Origin: JARRPM01 sp963765545
GTDB lineage: Bacteria; Pseudomonadota; Gammaproteobacteria; Pseudomonadales; Halieaceae
NCBI GenBank assembly: GCA_963765545.1
Contig: CAVXWW010000004.1
Location: 620,001 to 684,000, forward strand
Length of the DNA stretch: 64,000 bases
Direction: 5' to 3'
Shown one piece after another: positions 16,497 through 25,303 of this stretch. The position numbers and the translations under genes were made by a program. The notes under the pieces are model-generated. The model had not been told where the DNA came from, ran no database searches, and saw only the letters and a list, made by a program, of their open reading frames with translations. Position 1 is the stretch's first letter; every line of letters starts with the position of its first letter.

Positions 16497-19229
16497 ATGG
16501 AAAAGCCGAGCGCGGATCAGAGCCGGAAATCATGGCACACGCTATCAACTGAAAATACGCTGGAGCTTCTTAGTGCTTCGGCGGATGGGCTCTCTCATGC
16601 CGAAGCGACAAAGCGGCTCGCGGAATATGGCCCCAACCGTCTGCCGGAAGCCGCCCGACGCAGCGGCTTCATGCGTTTTCTGCTGCAATTCCACCACATC
16701 CTGATCTACGTGCTGCTTGGCTCCGCTGTGATTACAGCGATGCTCGGCCACTGGATCGACACCGGCGTGATTCTGGCCGTGGTTGTCGCCAATGCCGTTA
16801 TCGGCTTTATTCAGGAAGGCAAGGCGGAAAAGGCGATGGATGCCATTCGCCATATGCTGGCGCCCCGCGCAAATGTGCTTCGTGCAGGGGAAAGGAACAG
16901 CGTGGAGGGCGAAGCGCTTGTCCCTGGTGAAATAGTTTTACTTGAGGCGGGAGATAAGGTGCCCGCCGATCTGCGCCTGCTGGCCGCGCATGGAATGTCG
17001 GTGCAAGAGGCCATTCTTACCGGCGAGTCAGTGCCCGTTGAGAAACACACCGGACCGGTCGCCGATGATGCGCCTCTAGGAGATCGTTCGTGTATCGCAT
17101 TTTCCGGTACTCTGGTGACGACCGGCCAAGGCAGAGGGGTCATCGTAGGCACCGGTAGCCGAACCGAGATCGGACGTATCAGTGGACTGCTTTCAGAAGT
17201 TGAAACGCTAACCACGCCGCTTGTGGCGCAGATGGGTATATTCGCCAAATGGCTGACCATCCTCATCCTGTTGATTGCCGCGCTGTTGTTGGCATATGGC
17301 TATTTCGTCGGTCACCACGATTTCGCGGAAATGTTCATGGCGGTGGTTGGGCTATCAGTCGCCGCGATCCCCGAAGGCTTACCCGCCGTACTGACCATTA
17401 CCCTGGCGATCGGCGTCCAGGCCATGGCGCGACGCAACGCCATCGTCCGGCGTTTGCCCGCAATCGAGACGCTGGGATCGGTTTCCGTTATCTGCACCGA
17501 CAAAACTGGCACGCTCACACGCAATGAGATGATGGTGGCCTCCGTGCTCACCAGTCAGCATCTTTTCGCTCTGGAAGGCGAGGGGTATGCGCCCGAGGGG
17601 CTTCTCAAGCTGGAAGATGCACATGTGGCACCGTCCGAACATGTCGTGCTGGAGGAGCTCGCCCGTGCAGCGGCGCTCTGCAACGATGCGTTTTTGCGCG
17701 AGCATAACGACGTATGGACGGTGGAGGGCGATCCCATGGAAGGTGCGCTTCTTGCCTTCACCGGGAAAATGGATGTGGATGTCCGTAAGACACAGGCTAT
17801 GTGGGCACGCACCGACGCCATTCCATTCGATGCCAAGCACCGCTTCATGGCGACACTGAATCATAACCATGAACGCCATGCGTTCGTGTTCGTTAAAGGC
17901 GCACCGGAAAAGATACTCGACATGTGCCAGGATCAGCGAGGCATGGATGGAAAGACGGAAGCACTGGATATTGATTACTGGCATGGGAAAGCTGAGGCCG
18001 TCGCCGCGCTCGGACAACGCGTGCTCGCATTTGCCGTGAGATCGGTGAAGCCGGAACATACGGTGCTCGAACATGGGGATGTTGAAGGCACGCTCACCCT
18101 GCTGGGCATGACGGGGATGATCGACCCCCCGCGTGCGGAGGCGATTGCAGCAGTCAAGGAGTGCCACGGCGCAGGCATTCGTGTAAAAATGATCACCGGC
18201 GACCATGCGAAAACGGCCGCCGCCATTGCTAAAAAAATCGGCTTGCGAAACCCGGAACAAGTCCTGACCGGGCGCGATCTCGACGGTATGGATGACTCCG
18301 CGCTGCGTCAAACCGTTCTGGATTGTGACATCTTTGCTCGTACCAGCCCGGAACATAAGCTGCGGCTGGTTATGGCGTTGCAATCGCATGGCATGACCGT
18401 AGCGATGACCGGGGATGGCGTGAATGACGCGCCCGCCCTGAAGCGCGCCGATGCAGGCATCGCCATGGGCATGAAAGGCAGTGAAGCAGCCAAGGAAGCG
18501 GCGGAACTGGTACTGGCGGATGATAATTTCGTTTCCATTGCCGCCGCAGTGCGTGAAGGCCGCACCGTTTACGACAACATCAAGAAGGTAATCAGTTGGA
18601 CGCTTCCCACCAACGCAGGCGAAGCGATGACCATCATCTTGGCGTTGTTGGCGGGGATGACGCTGCCGATAACCCCGGTCCAGATTCTATGGGTCAATCT
18701 GATTACCGCTGTAACACTGGGCATCGCACTTGCGTTTGAGCCGACGGAGGAAAATACGATGCGCCGTCCACCACGCCCGCGCGATGAACCGCTGCTAACC
18801 GGCGGGCTGATCTGGCATATCGTGCTGGTCTCGTTACTGTTTCTCTGCGGCGTATTCGGCATGTATCACTATAGCGTTGACCAGGGCTATTCGTTAGAAC
18901 TCGCCCGCACCATCGCGCTCAATACGCTGGTGGTGATGGAAATATTCCATCTGTTCTTTATTCGAAATATCTATGGCACATCGCTGACATGGAAGGCGGT
19001 GCGCGGTACTCGAATAGTCTGGGCAGTAGTCATCGTCATTACTGTCGCGCAGTTTGCCATTACCTACCTGCCACTCCTGCAAACTGTTTTTGCTACGGAG
19101 GCTATTCCATTCTGGGATGGCCTACTGATTGTCGGTGTCGGCGTGGTGCTGTTTGCCATCATCGAAACGGAAAAACAGATTCGCCTTCGGGCATCACAAA
19201 CAATGGCGGATTATCATGCCCGACCTTAA
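16497..19229 (+). CDS. P-type cation-transporting ATPase (P2-like)
   Basis: About 910 residues from ATG 16497; ATG 16461 in the same frame is possible. Order of motifs: N-terminal cation-ATPase domain (LSHAEATKRLAEYGPNRLPE), actuator TGES (AILTGESVPVEK), M4 PEGLPAVLTI, phosphorylation site CTDKTGTLTRNEM, nucleotide-binding KGAPEKIL, hinge MTGDGVNDAPALKRADAGIAMG, and a C-terminal membrane domain. The M6 segment NLITAVTLGIALAFEP lacks the Asp of SERCA-type pumps (TDG), so calcium cannot be assumed; Ca2+, Mn2+, Mg2+ or monovalent ions are possible. It is directly downstream of a CaCA exchanger. Confidence 0.9.
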   Translation: MEKPSADQSRKSWHTLSTENTLELLSASADGLSHAEATKRLAEYGPNRLPEAARRSGFMRFLLQFHHILIYVLLGSAVITAMLGHWIDTGVILAVVVANAVIGFIQEGKAEKAMDAIRHMLAPRANVLRAGERNSVEGEALVPGEIVLLEAGDKVPADLRLLAAHGMSVQEAILTGESVPVEKHTGPVADDAPLGDRSCIAFSGTLVTTGQGRGVIVGTGSRTEIGRISGLLSEVETLTTPLVAQMGIFAKWLTILILLIAALLLAYGYFVGHHDFAEMFMAVVGLSVAAIPEGLPAVLTITLAIGVQAMARRNAIVRRLPAIETLGSVSVICTDKTGTLTRNEMMVASVLTSQHLFALEGEGYAPEGLLKLEDAHVAPSEHVVLEELARAAALCNDAFLREHNDVWTVEGDPMEGALLAFTGKMDVDVRKTQAMWARTDAIPFDAKHRFMATLNHNHERHAFVFVKGAPEKILDMCQDQRGMDGKTEALDIDYWHGKAEAVAALGQRVLAFAVRSVKPEHTVLEHGDVEGTLTLLGMTGMIDPPRAEAIAAVKECHGAGIRVKMITGDHAKTAAAIAKKIGLRNPEQVLTGRDLDGMDDSALRQTVLDCDIFARTSPEHKLRLVMALQSHGMTVAMTGDGVNDAPALKRADAGIAMGMKGSEAAKEAAELVLADDNFVSIAAAVREGRTVYDNIKKVISWTLPTNAGEAMTIILALLAGMTLPITPVQILWVNLITAVTLGIALAFEPTEENTMRRPPRPRDEPLLTGGLIWHIVLVSLLFLCGVFGMYHYSVDQGYSLELARTIALNTLVVMEIFHLFFIRNIYGTSLTWKAVRGTRIVWAVVIVITVAQFAITYLPLLQTVFATEAIPFWDGLLIVGVGVVLFAIIETEKQIRLRASQTMADYHARP

Positions 19230-19330
19230 CATTTTTATTCAAGATCATCAGAAATTGTGATTAAGCCTATAACCATGAATTTTTCAGATTAAGTGGCAAG
19301 TCTATCTAGCTGTCTTTGGTTTGGCACGGG

Positions 19331-19356
19331 ATAGCTGGCGATACCTCGCCAGCTAT
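19331..19356. repeat. Perfect 10-bp inverted repeat
   Basis: ATAGCTGGCG, a 6-nt loop, then CGCCAGCTAT. No T-run follows on either side, so a simple terminator is unlikely. It lies about 100 bp after the P-type ATPase gene. Confidence 0.6.
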
Positions 19357-19927
19357 GGTGAAGAGTTTTACGATTCGCCACGGTGGGGCATGAACACCCT
19401 CGCTGTCATACAGGTCGCGATTGCGCGGTACGGTCTCGGGACACAACATCCGTTCAACCTGAGATTCCTGGCTGCAGGCGACGTAGCTACTCTTCTGGCG
19501 AAGATCGCAATACGTGGTCCAATTGACTCCAACTGCGAGTCCTTGCTAACGGTGAAAGGTCACCTCCTTTTTAGTTGAGCGACACCATCGATCCGCGGAG
19601 CTAAAAGATACCGTGACGGACACGGCGGTACGTGATGCGTGCTGGATAGCCAGCTGCGATTTGAAACGGCGTTGGCCGTAAAGATGGGCGAGAGCCCGGG
19701 GATTGAATAAAGAGCTGGCAGCCATAGGCTGGTACGGCATTAAAGCTCCGCTGACGATGACTACCGTTTATTGCCAGTTTGGCTGGCGAGGGCGGTATCC
19801 TCATCCACATTTCCGCTGTGGCCGCGTATAGAACCGTTATTGGTATTCAGTGGGTCCAGTATAGTTAGACCGAATTCGCTGGGAACTAAGGAATTCAATC
19901 GCGAAGCGCCGTCCTTCGGGGCCTTAC

Positions 19928-19970
19928 CGCCATTGTCACTACCGCGCTGCGCTCGCTAGTGACGATGGCG
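19928..19970. repeat. 14-bp inverted repeat with one mismatch
   Basis: The arm CGCCATTGTCACTA at 19928-19941 pairs with TAGTGACGATGGCG at 19957-19970, with one mismatch and a 15-nt loop. It is just downstream of the AlpA-like gene (minus strand) and could be a terminator stem or a protein site; no U-tract is evident. Confidence 0.55.
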
Positions 19971-19998
19971 GCGTCGAGCAGTTCCCTGCCTTGACGAA

Positions 19999-20286
19999 TC
20001 AGTAGACCCTCCGGTTCTGCTCTCGTACCGGGTGATCCGCGGTGGTTCCAGTGGAAACACGCAGCTCACTACGCGTTGTGCTATCAGGCACCCCGCCTGC
20101 CCCACTCATTTTCAGCTGTTCACTCTCCCATTGCACAACGTCGGCGAGTCGCCAGCGGGTGCAACCCGCAGCAAGTTTTATGGGATCCGGGAATCGCCTG
20201 CTTTGTGCCCAACGCCAAATAGTGGCGCGACTCAGCTGGAAGCGTTCGGCCAGGGCTGCGTCTGTCACATAGGTTGCTTGATGCAT
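19999..20286 (-). CDS. AlpA-family phage/island regulatory protein
   Basis: 95 residues. The N-terminal half is a MerR-like winged helix of the AlpA/Prophage CP4-57 regulatory type: YVTDAALAERFQLSRATIWRWAQSRRFPDPIKLAAGCTRWRLADVVQWE. The C-terminal 35 residues are hydrophilic and unlike the family, perhaps a read-on after truncation. AlpA proteins control integrase or excision genes in P4-like satellites and islands. Its presence next to the tRNA-Cys 3'-end copy at 20505 and in the same block as a P4-type integrase supports one mobile unit. ATG 20286 is the natural start. Confidence 0.75.
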   Translation of the reverse strand: MHQATYVTDAALAERFQLSRATIWRWAQSRRFPDPIKLAAGCTRWRLADVVQWESEQLKMSGAGGVPDSTTRSELRVSTGTTADHPVREQNRRVY

Positions 20287-20504
20287 AACGTGTCCTCGCT
20301 TGAAGATCTGAATCCAGACGTCACATTCTGCCTGTCTCCCGCGAGATGTTGAGTATTAATCAATGCGGGGGCGCGAGTTGATTGAGCCAGCCAATAGCCG
20401 CACCCGCAATCAGTACGATAAATGCGCACACGTTTTTTTAAGGTGGGGGTAAGTGTAGGGTAGATACATTATCCACTCATAACACTTTGATTTTATTAAA
20501 AATA

Positions 20505-20550
20505 TGGAGGCTCGGGTCGGAATCGAACCGGCGTACACGGAGTTGCAGTC
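20505..20550 (-). repeat. 46-bp duplicate of the tRNA-Cys 3' half (att site)
   Basis: Identical over 46 bp to 35600-35645, running from the CCA end to the anticodon stem of tRNA-Cys, then diverging abruptly. This is the typical core left by a tyrosine integrase that uses the anticodon-loop to 3'-end segment of a tRNA gene. It marks the left end of the 20.5-35.6 kb part of the island. Confidence 0.85.
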
Positions 20551-21006
20551 GGTATTAATACCGGAATCTAGTGGAATGAATCGGTACGAAACCCACTACT
20601 TTGCGGGCTTTCCGGGAGAATTGGGTTTAATTCGATTCCGGTGGATTCCGTGGGCTTCCGACCTGAGTGCGCCAGAATTGCGCCAGACGATCATCTACCT
20701 TGGCAGCCCGCTGGCCACTTGCCGGGCTACCAAACACTCTCCCCCACTGTGCCTGCTGATGCGGGTATTGTCGGGGGCTATTCCACCTCTTTTTTTTGCT
20801 GAGACTGGCAGTAATGATTCTCTACAGCGTTCTGCCACGAAAACCCGTCAAAGCAGCTCAGCTAGTCACGGGTATTAGGTGGGTATGCCTTAGGCCAGGT
20901 TTGCGCTTACAGGCTCAGGATTCGGACTTCTTGATAGCATCGCGGGGTATGTTGGTGGGTATAGCCCCCGGGGCGCTCCCCCCTTGGAGGCCATTCTGTT
21001 GGATAT
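20551..21006. other. 456-bp element-end region with arm-type direct repeat
   Basis: No supported gene. At 20668-20687 it has the direct repeat of TGCGCCAGA spaced by 11 bp, found again at 35440-35459 with one base changed. Such short direct repeats near both ends of an element are what arm-type integrase sites look like. Confidence 0.5.
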
Positions 21007-22241
21007 TGTAGTGGTCAACTATTCCCGGAAGTTGAGTTAAGTTTTTCTTCTGCTACAGCGGGAGCCAGGCCGTCGCTGTATCGATGGGGCCGTTCCCAGT
21101 TGTAGTAGGTCATCAGGTAGTGGCTGATATCTCGCCTAGCCTCTCTCATCGTTGGATAGCCAACTGTTGGAACCCACTCGGTCTTCAAACTTCGAAACAC
21201 GCGCTCCATCGGCGAGTTGTCCCAACAATTTCCTCTACGGCTCATGCTTTGCAACATTCGATATCGCCACAGCCTTTGGCGAAATAGTCTGCTGGCATAC
21301 TGGCTTCCCTGGTCGCTGTGAAACATGATTCCACTGGGCTGGCCTCTTTGCATATAAGCCATGTCCAACGCAGCGACAAAAAGATCCGCGTTGGGTTGTG
21401 TAGAGAGCGCCCAGCCGACTATCCTGCGCCGATAAAGATCCAGGACAACGGCAAGATAGTGCCAGCGCCCTTGAGCCCAAACGTAGGTAATGTCGCCACA
21501 CCAGACTTCGTCCGGCCCTGATACATCAAACTCTCTATTCAACCGGTTGGGAATATCGAGGCGCTCCACTGTGGTCTGTTTGTAGCGGTGCGGCCCAGGT
21601 TGCTTGCTGATTAGGCCAGCTTCCCGCATCAGGCTACGTACTTTGAAACGGCCGATAACCGTGCCCTCAGCCTGCAGCATATCCACAATAGTACGGCTGC
21701 CAGCTGAGCTACGGCTCCGCGTGAATATCGCGTTAACCCGGCTTCTCAGCTGGAGTCGCTCAACATCAATTACCCGTTTTCGATTCCGATAGCCGTAGTA
21801 GCTTGAACGCGTTACATCAAATACCTTACAGACCAGCTCAACAGGATCCCGCTCACTTATTTGGTCTATTAACGCGTACGATTCATCTCGTCCGACATTA
21901 AGAGAGCGGTAGCCTTTTTTAATATGGATTTTTCCTGCTCTAGCCGGCGAACTTGAGCCTCTAACTCCTGGATTCTTCTTTGCTCACCGGTGAAGGCCTT
22001 TGCTTTGGGCGTGACACCCAGGCGCTCGCCCTCGAGCTGGTCGATCCACCGCCTTAATGCCGTTTCACCAATATCCAAAGAGCGGCAGGCCTCAGCAACT
22101 GAATAGCCTTTCTTCAGCACCAGATTGGCTGCTTCACGCTTGAAATCCGTATTAAATGATCGTCGTAGTCTTGCCATTGAACACCTGCGTGAGGGTGATT
22201 TTACCACCCAAGTTGGTGTCCGGTTTGATTAGACCACTACA
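21007..22241 (-). mobile_element. IS3-family insertion sequence (1235 bp)
   Basis: The ends are TGTAGTGGTCAA at 21007 and its near-inverted copy ending TAGACCACTACA at 22241. The element carries overlapping orfA and orfB. The flanking triplets differ (TAT on the left, GGA on the right), so no target duplication remains. Together with the cut dioxygenase gene on the right, this points to a deletion beside the IS after insertion. Confidence 0.85.
21015..22177 (-). CDS. IS3-family transposase OrfAB (programmed frameshift)
   Basis: OrfA (22177 to 21869, 102 residues) has the helix-turn-helix RRSFNTDFKREAANLVLKKGYSVAEACRSLDIGETALRRWI and a leucine-zipper tail (RRIQELEAQVRRLEQEKSILKKATALL). An A6-G slippery run at 21920-21914 permits a -1 shift. 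Beyond it the second frame is open without stops down to 21015 and encodes the OrfB catalytic domain with the DDE residues: DEVWCGDITYVWAQG, FHSDQGSQYAS and NCWDNSPMERVFRSLKTE. OrfB itself has no strong own start, supporting frameshift production. Both frames look intact, so the copy may be active. Confidence 0.9.
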
Positions 22242-22449
22242 GGACCGGTTGGTCCTCGAGCTCGCCCATACGCCCGGCGAAAGCCACGTGATCCGCGCCG
22301 GAGATATCCTGGTCACGCAAGAACAGGACCCGGTGCTTGAGCAGGGCAGCGTAGACCTCATCGAACAACCCGTCATCGTGAGCCGCGTCGCGCAGACTGA
22401 CATCCAATAGTTCGGCGCCGATATTGCAGGTGAGTTGTTCGATACGCAT
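22242..22449 (-). pseudogene. 5' fragment of a TauD/TfdA-family dioxygenase gene
   Basis: The N-terminal 66 or so residues of an alpha-ketoglutarate-dependent dioxygenase are present: IEQLTCNIGAELLDVSL, then DEVYAALLKHRVLFLRDQDISGADHVAFAGRMGELE. The frame is cut by the right end of the IS3 element at 22241, and no remaining part lies left of the IS. The His/Asp iron ligands are therefore lost. ATG 22449 faces away from yeiH. Family members such as TauD release sulfite from sulfonates, which agrees with the sulfur theme of this segment. Confidence 0.75.
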
Positions 22450-22506
22450 ATGTGCCTCCGCAGGTCAGGTAAGCGCTAATCCTAAACGGTGCCGGCAGTC
22501 CTGCAA

Positions 22507-22523
22507 CCCCCCTGCTCGGGGGG
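22507..22523. repeat. C6/G6 hairpin in the yeiH upstream region
   Basis: CCCCCC, a 5-nt loop TGCTC, then a run of eight G. The stem sits between the divergent dioxygenase fragment and yeiH. It could be a leader structure; no U-tract follows. Confidence 0.4.
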
Positions 22524-22600
22524 GGCTTCTCGGGTAAAACAAGTCTAAGCTGCCGACACTATAACGTCTCACCTGACAGCCAGCCCCTGGAAGCCCACTT

Positions 22601-23614
22601 ATGAGCAAAGTTGCCCGAAATGGCAAGATCGACAGCACATGGGTGTCTCTAAAAGCTCTCGCCCCTGGTGTTACCGTCAGCGCGGTCATCGCCGCAGCCG
22701 CCAGCTTCCTCGCCGGCCACTACGGGGCGCCGGTAATGCTGTTCGCACTCCTATTGGGCATGGCGCTCAACTTCCTTTCGGACGATCACAAGTGCAAGCA
22801 TGGAATTGAGTTCACCGCTCGAGAAGTCCTGCGAATTGGCGTCGCCCTGCTCGGCATTCGTATCACCTTCGGCCAAATCGCGGCGCTTGGCTGGGAGCCG
22901 GTGGTGCTGGTGATCGGGTCCGTTGTCGCCACCATTTTGGTATCTGTCGCAGCCGCGCGCGCGCTGGGGTTTCCAGCGATATTCGGCGTGCTCACCGGCG
23001 GTGCCACGGCGATTTGCGGCGCCTCAGCCGCACTGGCCCTTTCGGCGGCATTACCAGCATCACCCCGCAAGGAACAAGCCACACTGTTCACCGTGATCGG
23101 CGTTTCAGTACTGTCAACGCTGGCTATGATCGTTTACCCGATGATCGTCAGAGTAGCCGGACTCGATAATATCCAGGCTGGAATGTTTCTGGGCGGCACC
23201 ATTCACGACGTCGCCCAGGTCGTTGGCGCCGGCTACAGCATGTCAATCGAGACCGGCGACACTGCCACCGTGATCAAACTTATGCGTGTCGCGATGCTGC
23301 TACCGGTCATCATCTGCGCCACCATGATCACCCGCGCGCGCGGTGTGCCTGAGGGCGGCGTCCGCCCACCCCTGCTACCCTGGTTTGCTGTTGGCTTTGT
23401 CGTTCTTGCCGGTATCAGCAGCACAGGTTGGCTCAGTGAAGGGATCGTCAACACCTGCAATGAAATCTCGCGCTGGTGCCTGGTTATCGCTATTAGCGCC
23501 CTGGGCATGAAGACCCACCTGAAGGACATTCTCAGCGTTGGATTCCGTCCAGTGGCCCTGATGCTGGGCGAGACGGTGTTTCTGGCGGGGCTGGTGCTTT
23601 TTATCCTCCGATAG
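22601..23614 (+). CDS. YeiH/UPF0324 family putative sulfate/sulfite exporter
   Basis: 337 residues with about ten hydrophobic segments. Family landmarks are LLLGMALNFL, EVLRIGVALLGIRITFGQI, the GVLTGGATAICGASAALALS motif, FLGGTIHDVAQVVGAGY and the C-terminal ALGMKTHLKDILSVGFRPV. Homologues next to sulfonate-degradation genes are proposed exporters of sulfate or sulfite made during desulfonation. Here it is divergent from a TauD-type dioxygenase fragment and inside the island that also has a desulfinase-like gene, which supports that role. ATG 22601 is used. Transport substrate remains inferred. Confidence 0.88.
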   Translation: MSKVARNGKIDSTWVSLKALAPGVTVSAVIAAAASFLAGHYGAPVMLFALLLGMALNFLSDDHKCKHGIEFTAREVLRIGVALLGIRITFGQIAALGWEPVVLVIGSVVATILVSVAAARALGFPAIFGVLTGGATAICGASAALALSAALPASPRKEQATLFTVIGVSVLSTLAMIVYPMIVRVAGLDNIQAGMFLGGTIHDVAQVVGAGYSMSIETGDTATVIKLMRVAMLLPVIICATMITRARGVPEGGVRPPLLPWFAVGFVVLAGISSTGWLSEGIVNTCNEISRWCLVIAISALGMKTHLKDILSVGFRPVALMLGETVFLAGLVLFILR

Positions 23615-24119
23615 AGATCCTGGGCTGTGCGTGGCTATTTCATAATCCACACCTTTTATCAATCAGTTATGAGCACCTACCACTCTGGCCATAGTCACTA
23701 ACACCCTCCCCAGAAACCACCAAACAAACCCGGCATCTGGCTGGAGCGCTTCGACAGCTGCGCCAGGAAGCTGGCTCTGGATGCAGGGGGGGATCGGTGG
23801 CGGCTGTGGGCATTTCATTCGCCGATTCTAACAATTGCGGCGACTTAACTTGTCACATATGGACCATCCCCTTTTGCAAGTTGATTACTGATGGGTTTTA
23901 TAGGTCTGAGTTGCAGTCATATATTCGGCATCTAAGCTAAGCTTGTGCCCTGATGTAAATCCGCGCTCCTCCACCTCATCAATACCCTGACCTCCAAGGG
24001 CCGTGGCAAGTTACAGGTTCTAAAAAAGCCGGTATGACCTACTCACCATCATTCAAATCAACGTTAGCAAACTCGTGATTGCATTCAGTTCGTTAAAAGA
24101 AACTGACCGATATTGAGTA
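23615..24119. other. 505-bp region without a gene
   Basis: No supported coding frame. It lies between yeiH and the IS110 remnant and probably includes the IS110 3' flank; I could not define an end repeat. Confidence 0.4.
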
Positions 24120-25154
24120 TCAGGCAGCAGTTGTTTGTGCTCTGTAGTTAAATTCCTCTCCCGTATTCAACATCATCCAGATGATCCGCGCGTTCTTGTT
24201 GGCCAATGCGACAGCTGCTTTGTTATGGCTCAGCATCGCCTTTTTCCTGCCGACCCAACGGTTATAGTCGTTATCCAAGGTCTTGTAGTGACTCAAAACT
24301 GCCCTGGCGCCATGGATCAACAGCGTCCGGAGGTAGCGGTCGCCGCGCTTACTCATCCCCAGCAGAATTTGCTTGTCTCCGCTGGACGATTGTCGCGGTA
24401 CCAGCCCTAACCAGGCTCACATATGTCGGCCATTGCGGAACTCTTTTGGGTTGGGTACTGCTGCTATGATCGCAGTGGCGGTCAACTCACCGACTCCAGG
24501 AATCTTCAGTATGCGCTGGCAGTTCTCATTCTGTCGACACAGTTGCCGGATCTTGGTATCCAGGTTTTTCAACCTACCTTCAACATCCACCAGTTCATCG
24601 TACAGATCCTGCATAGACTCACGTGATGATTGCGTCAGTTCGTTATCGCTGTCAGCAATTGCCACACAGAGTGAGGATTTGACTCGCGCGGCTCCGGGAG
24701 TAAGGACAACCCCGTACTCCAGGCACAGCCCTCTGATCTCGTTGATCAGCGCCGTTCGATTCTTGACGATTCGAGCACGTATGCGATGGATTGACTGAAT
24801 ATCCTGCTGTTCAACCTGCTTGATCGGCACAAAGTTCATTGATGGTCTGCTGGTAGCATCCACGATGGCCTGCGCATCGTTGGCGTCGTTCTTGTTAGTC
24901 ATTACAAACGGTTTTACGAACTGCGGACTGACTAGCTTCGCGGTGTGACCGCTGCGTTGAAAAACCCGCGCCCAGTAGTTGGCTCCTCCGCACGATTCCA
25001 TCACGACAGTGCATGGTGCCAGATTTGCAACATATGCTGCGAGTTGGTGCCGAGGCAGGCGTTTTCTCATAACCGCTTTGCCACTATGATCAGTGCCGTG
25101 GAGCTGAAAGGTATTTTTGGCAATATCAATGCCCAAAATGCTAATAGTAGTCAT
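24120..25154 (-). pseudogene. IS110-family transposase with internal TGA
   Basis: A single frame of 344 codons from ATG 25154 to 24120 is broken only by TGA at 24419-24417. The first part has the DEDD domain (ILGIDIAKNTFQLHG, VVMESCGGANYWAR, TNKNDANDAQAIVDA). It continues through a coiled region to LKIPGVGELTATAIIAAVP and NPKEFRNGRHM. After the stop the same frame continues AWLGLVPRQSSSGDKQ and GMSKRGDRYLRTLLIHGARAV, the C-terminal transposase_20 domain with the conserved Ser region. So it is a nonsense mutation in an otherwise full-length gene. Recent inactivation or readthrough are both possible. IS boundaries are not defined by visible inverted repeats, as usual for IS110. Confidence 0.88.
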
Positions 25155-25303
25155 GTCTATCTCCCATCCCAGGTTAAGGTCCTTCAGATAGAAGGCTAGT
25201 CTGAAGGCTGACACCGCGCTAGCGGTGTGGGTGGAGATGGTTCATTACATTAATACCGGAACGAGGTATCACGGCGACGATGAAGCTATTCGATTCTGGT
25301 GTT

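Larger units (their letters stand above)
19230..19998. other. 769-bp region without a credible gene
   Basis: Only short open frames without family features. It contains two long hairpins (19331-19356 and 19928-19970) and looks like rearranged, non-coding island DNA between the ATPase gene and the AlpA-like gene. Confidence 0.45.

Noticed and set aside
19321..19578. An 85-codon plus-strand frame after the P-type ATPase gene.
   Set aside because: It runs through a perfect hairpin, lacks a ribosome-binding site and resembles nothing known to me.
20550..25265. A shared 13-bp ATTAATACCGGAA at 20553 and 25249.
   Set aside because: Part of it is a small palindrome and no longer similarity extends from it, so it is not enough to define a repeat or target duplication.
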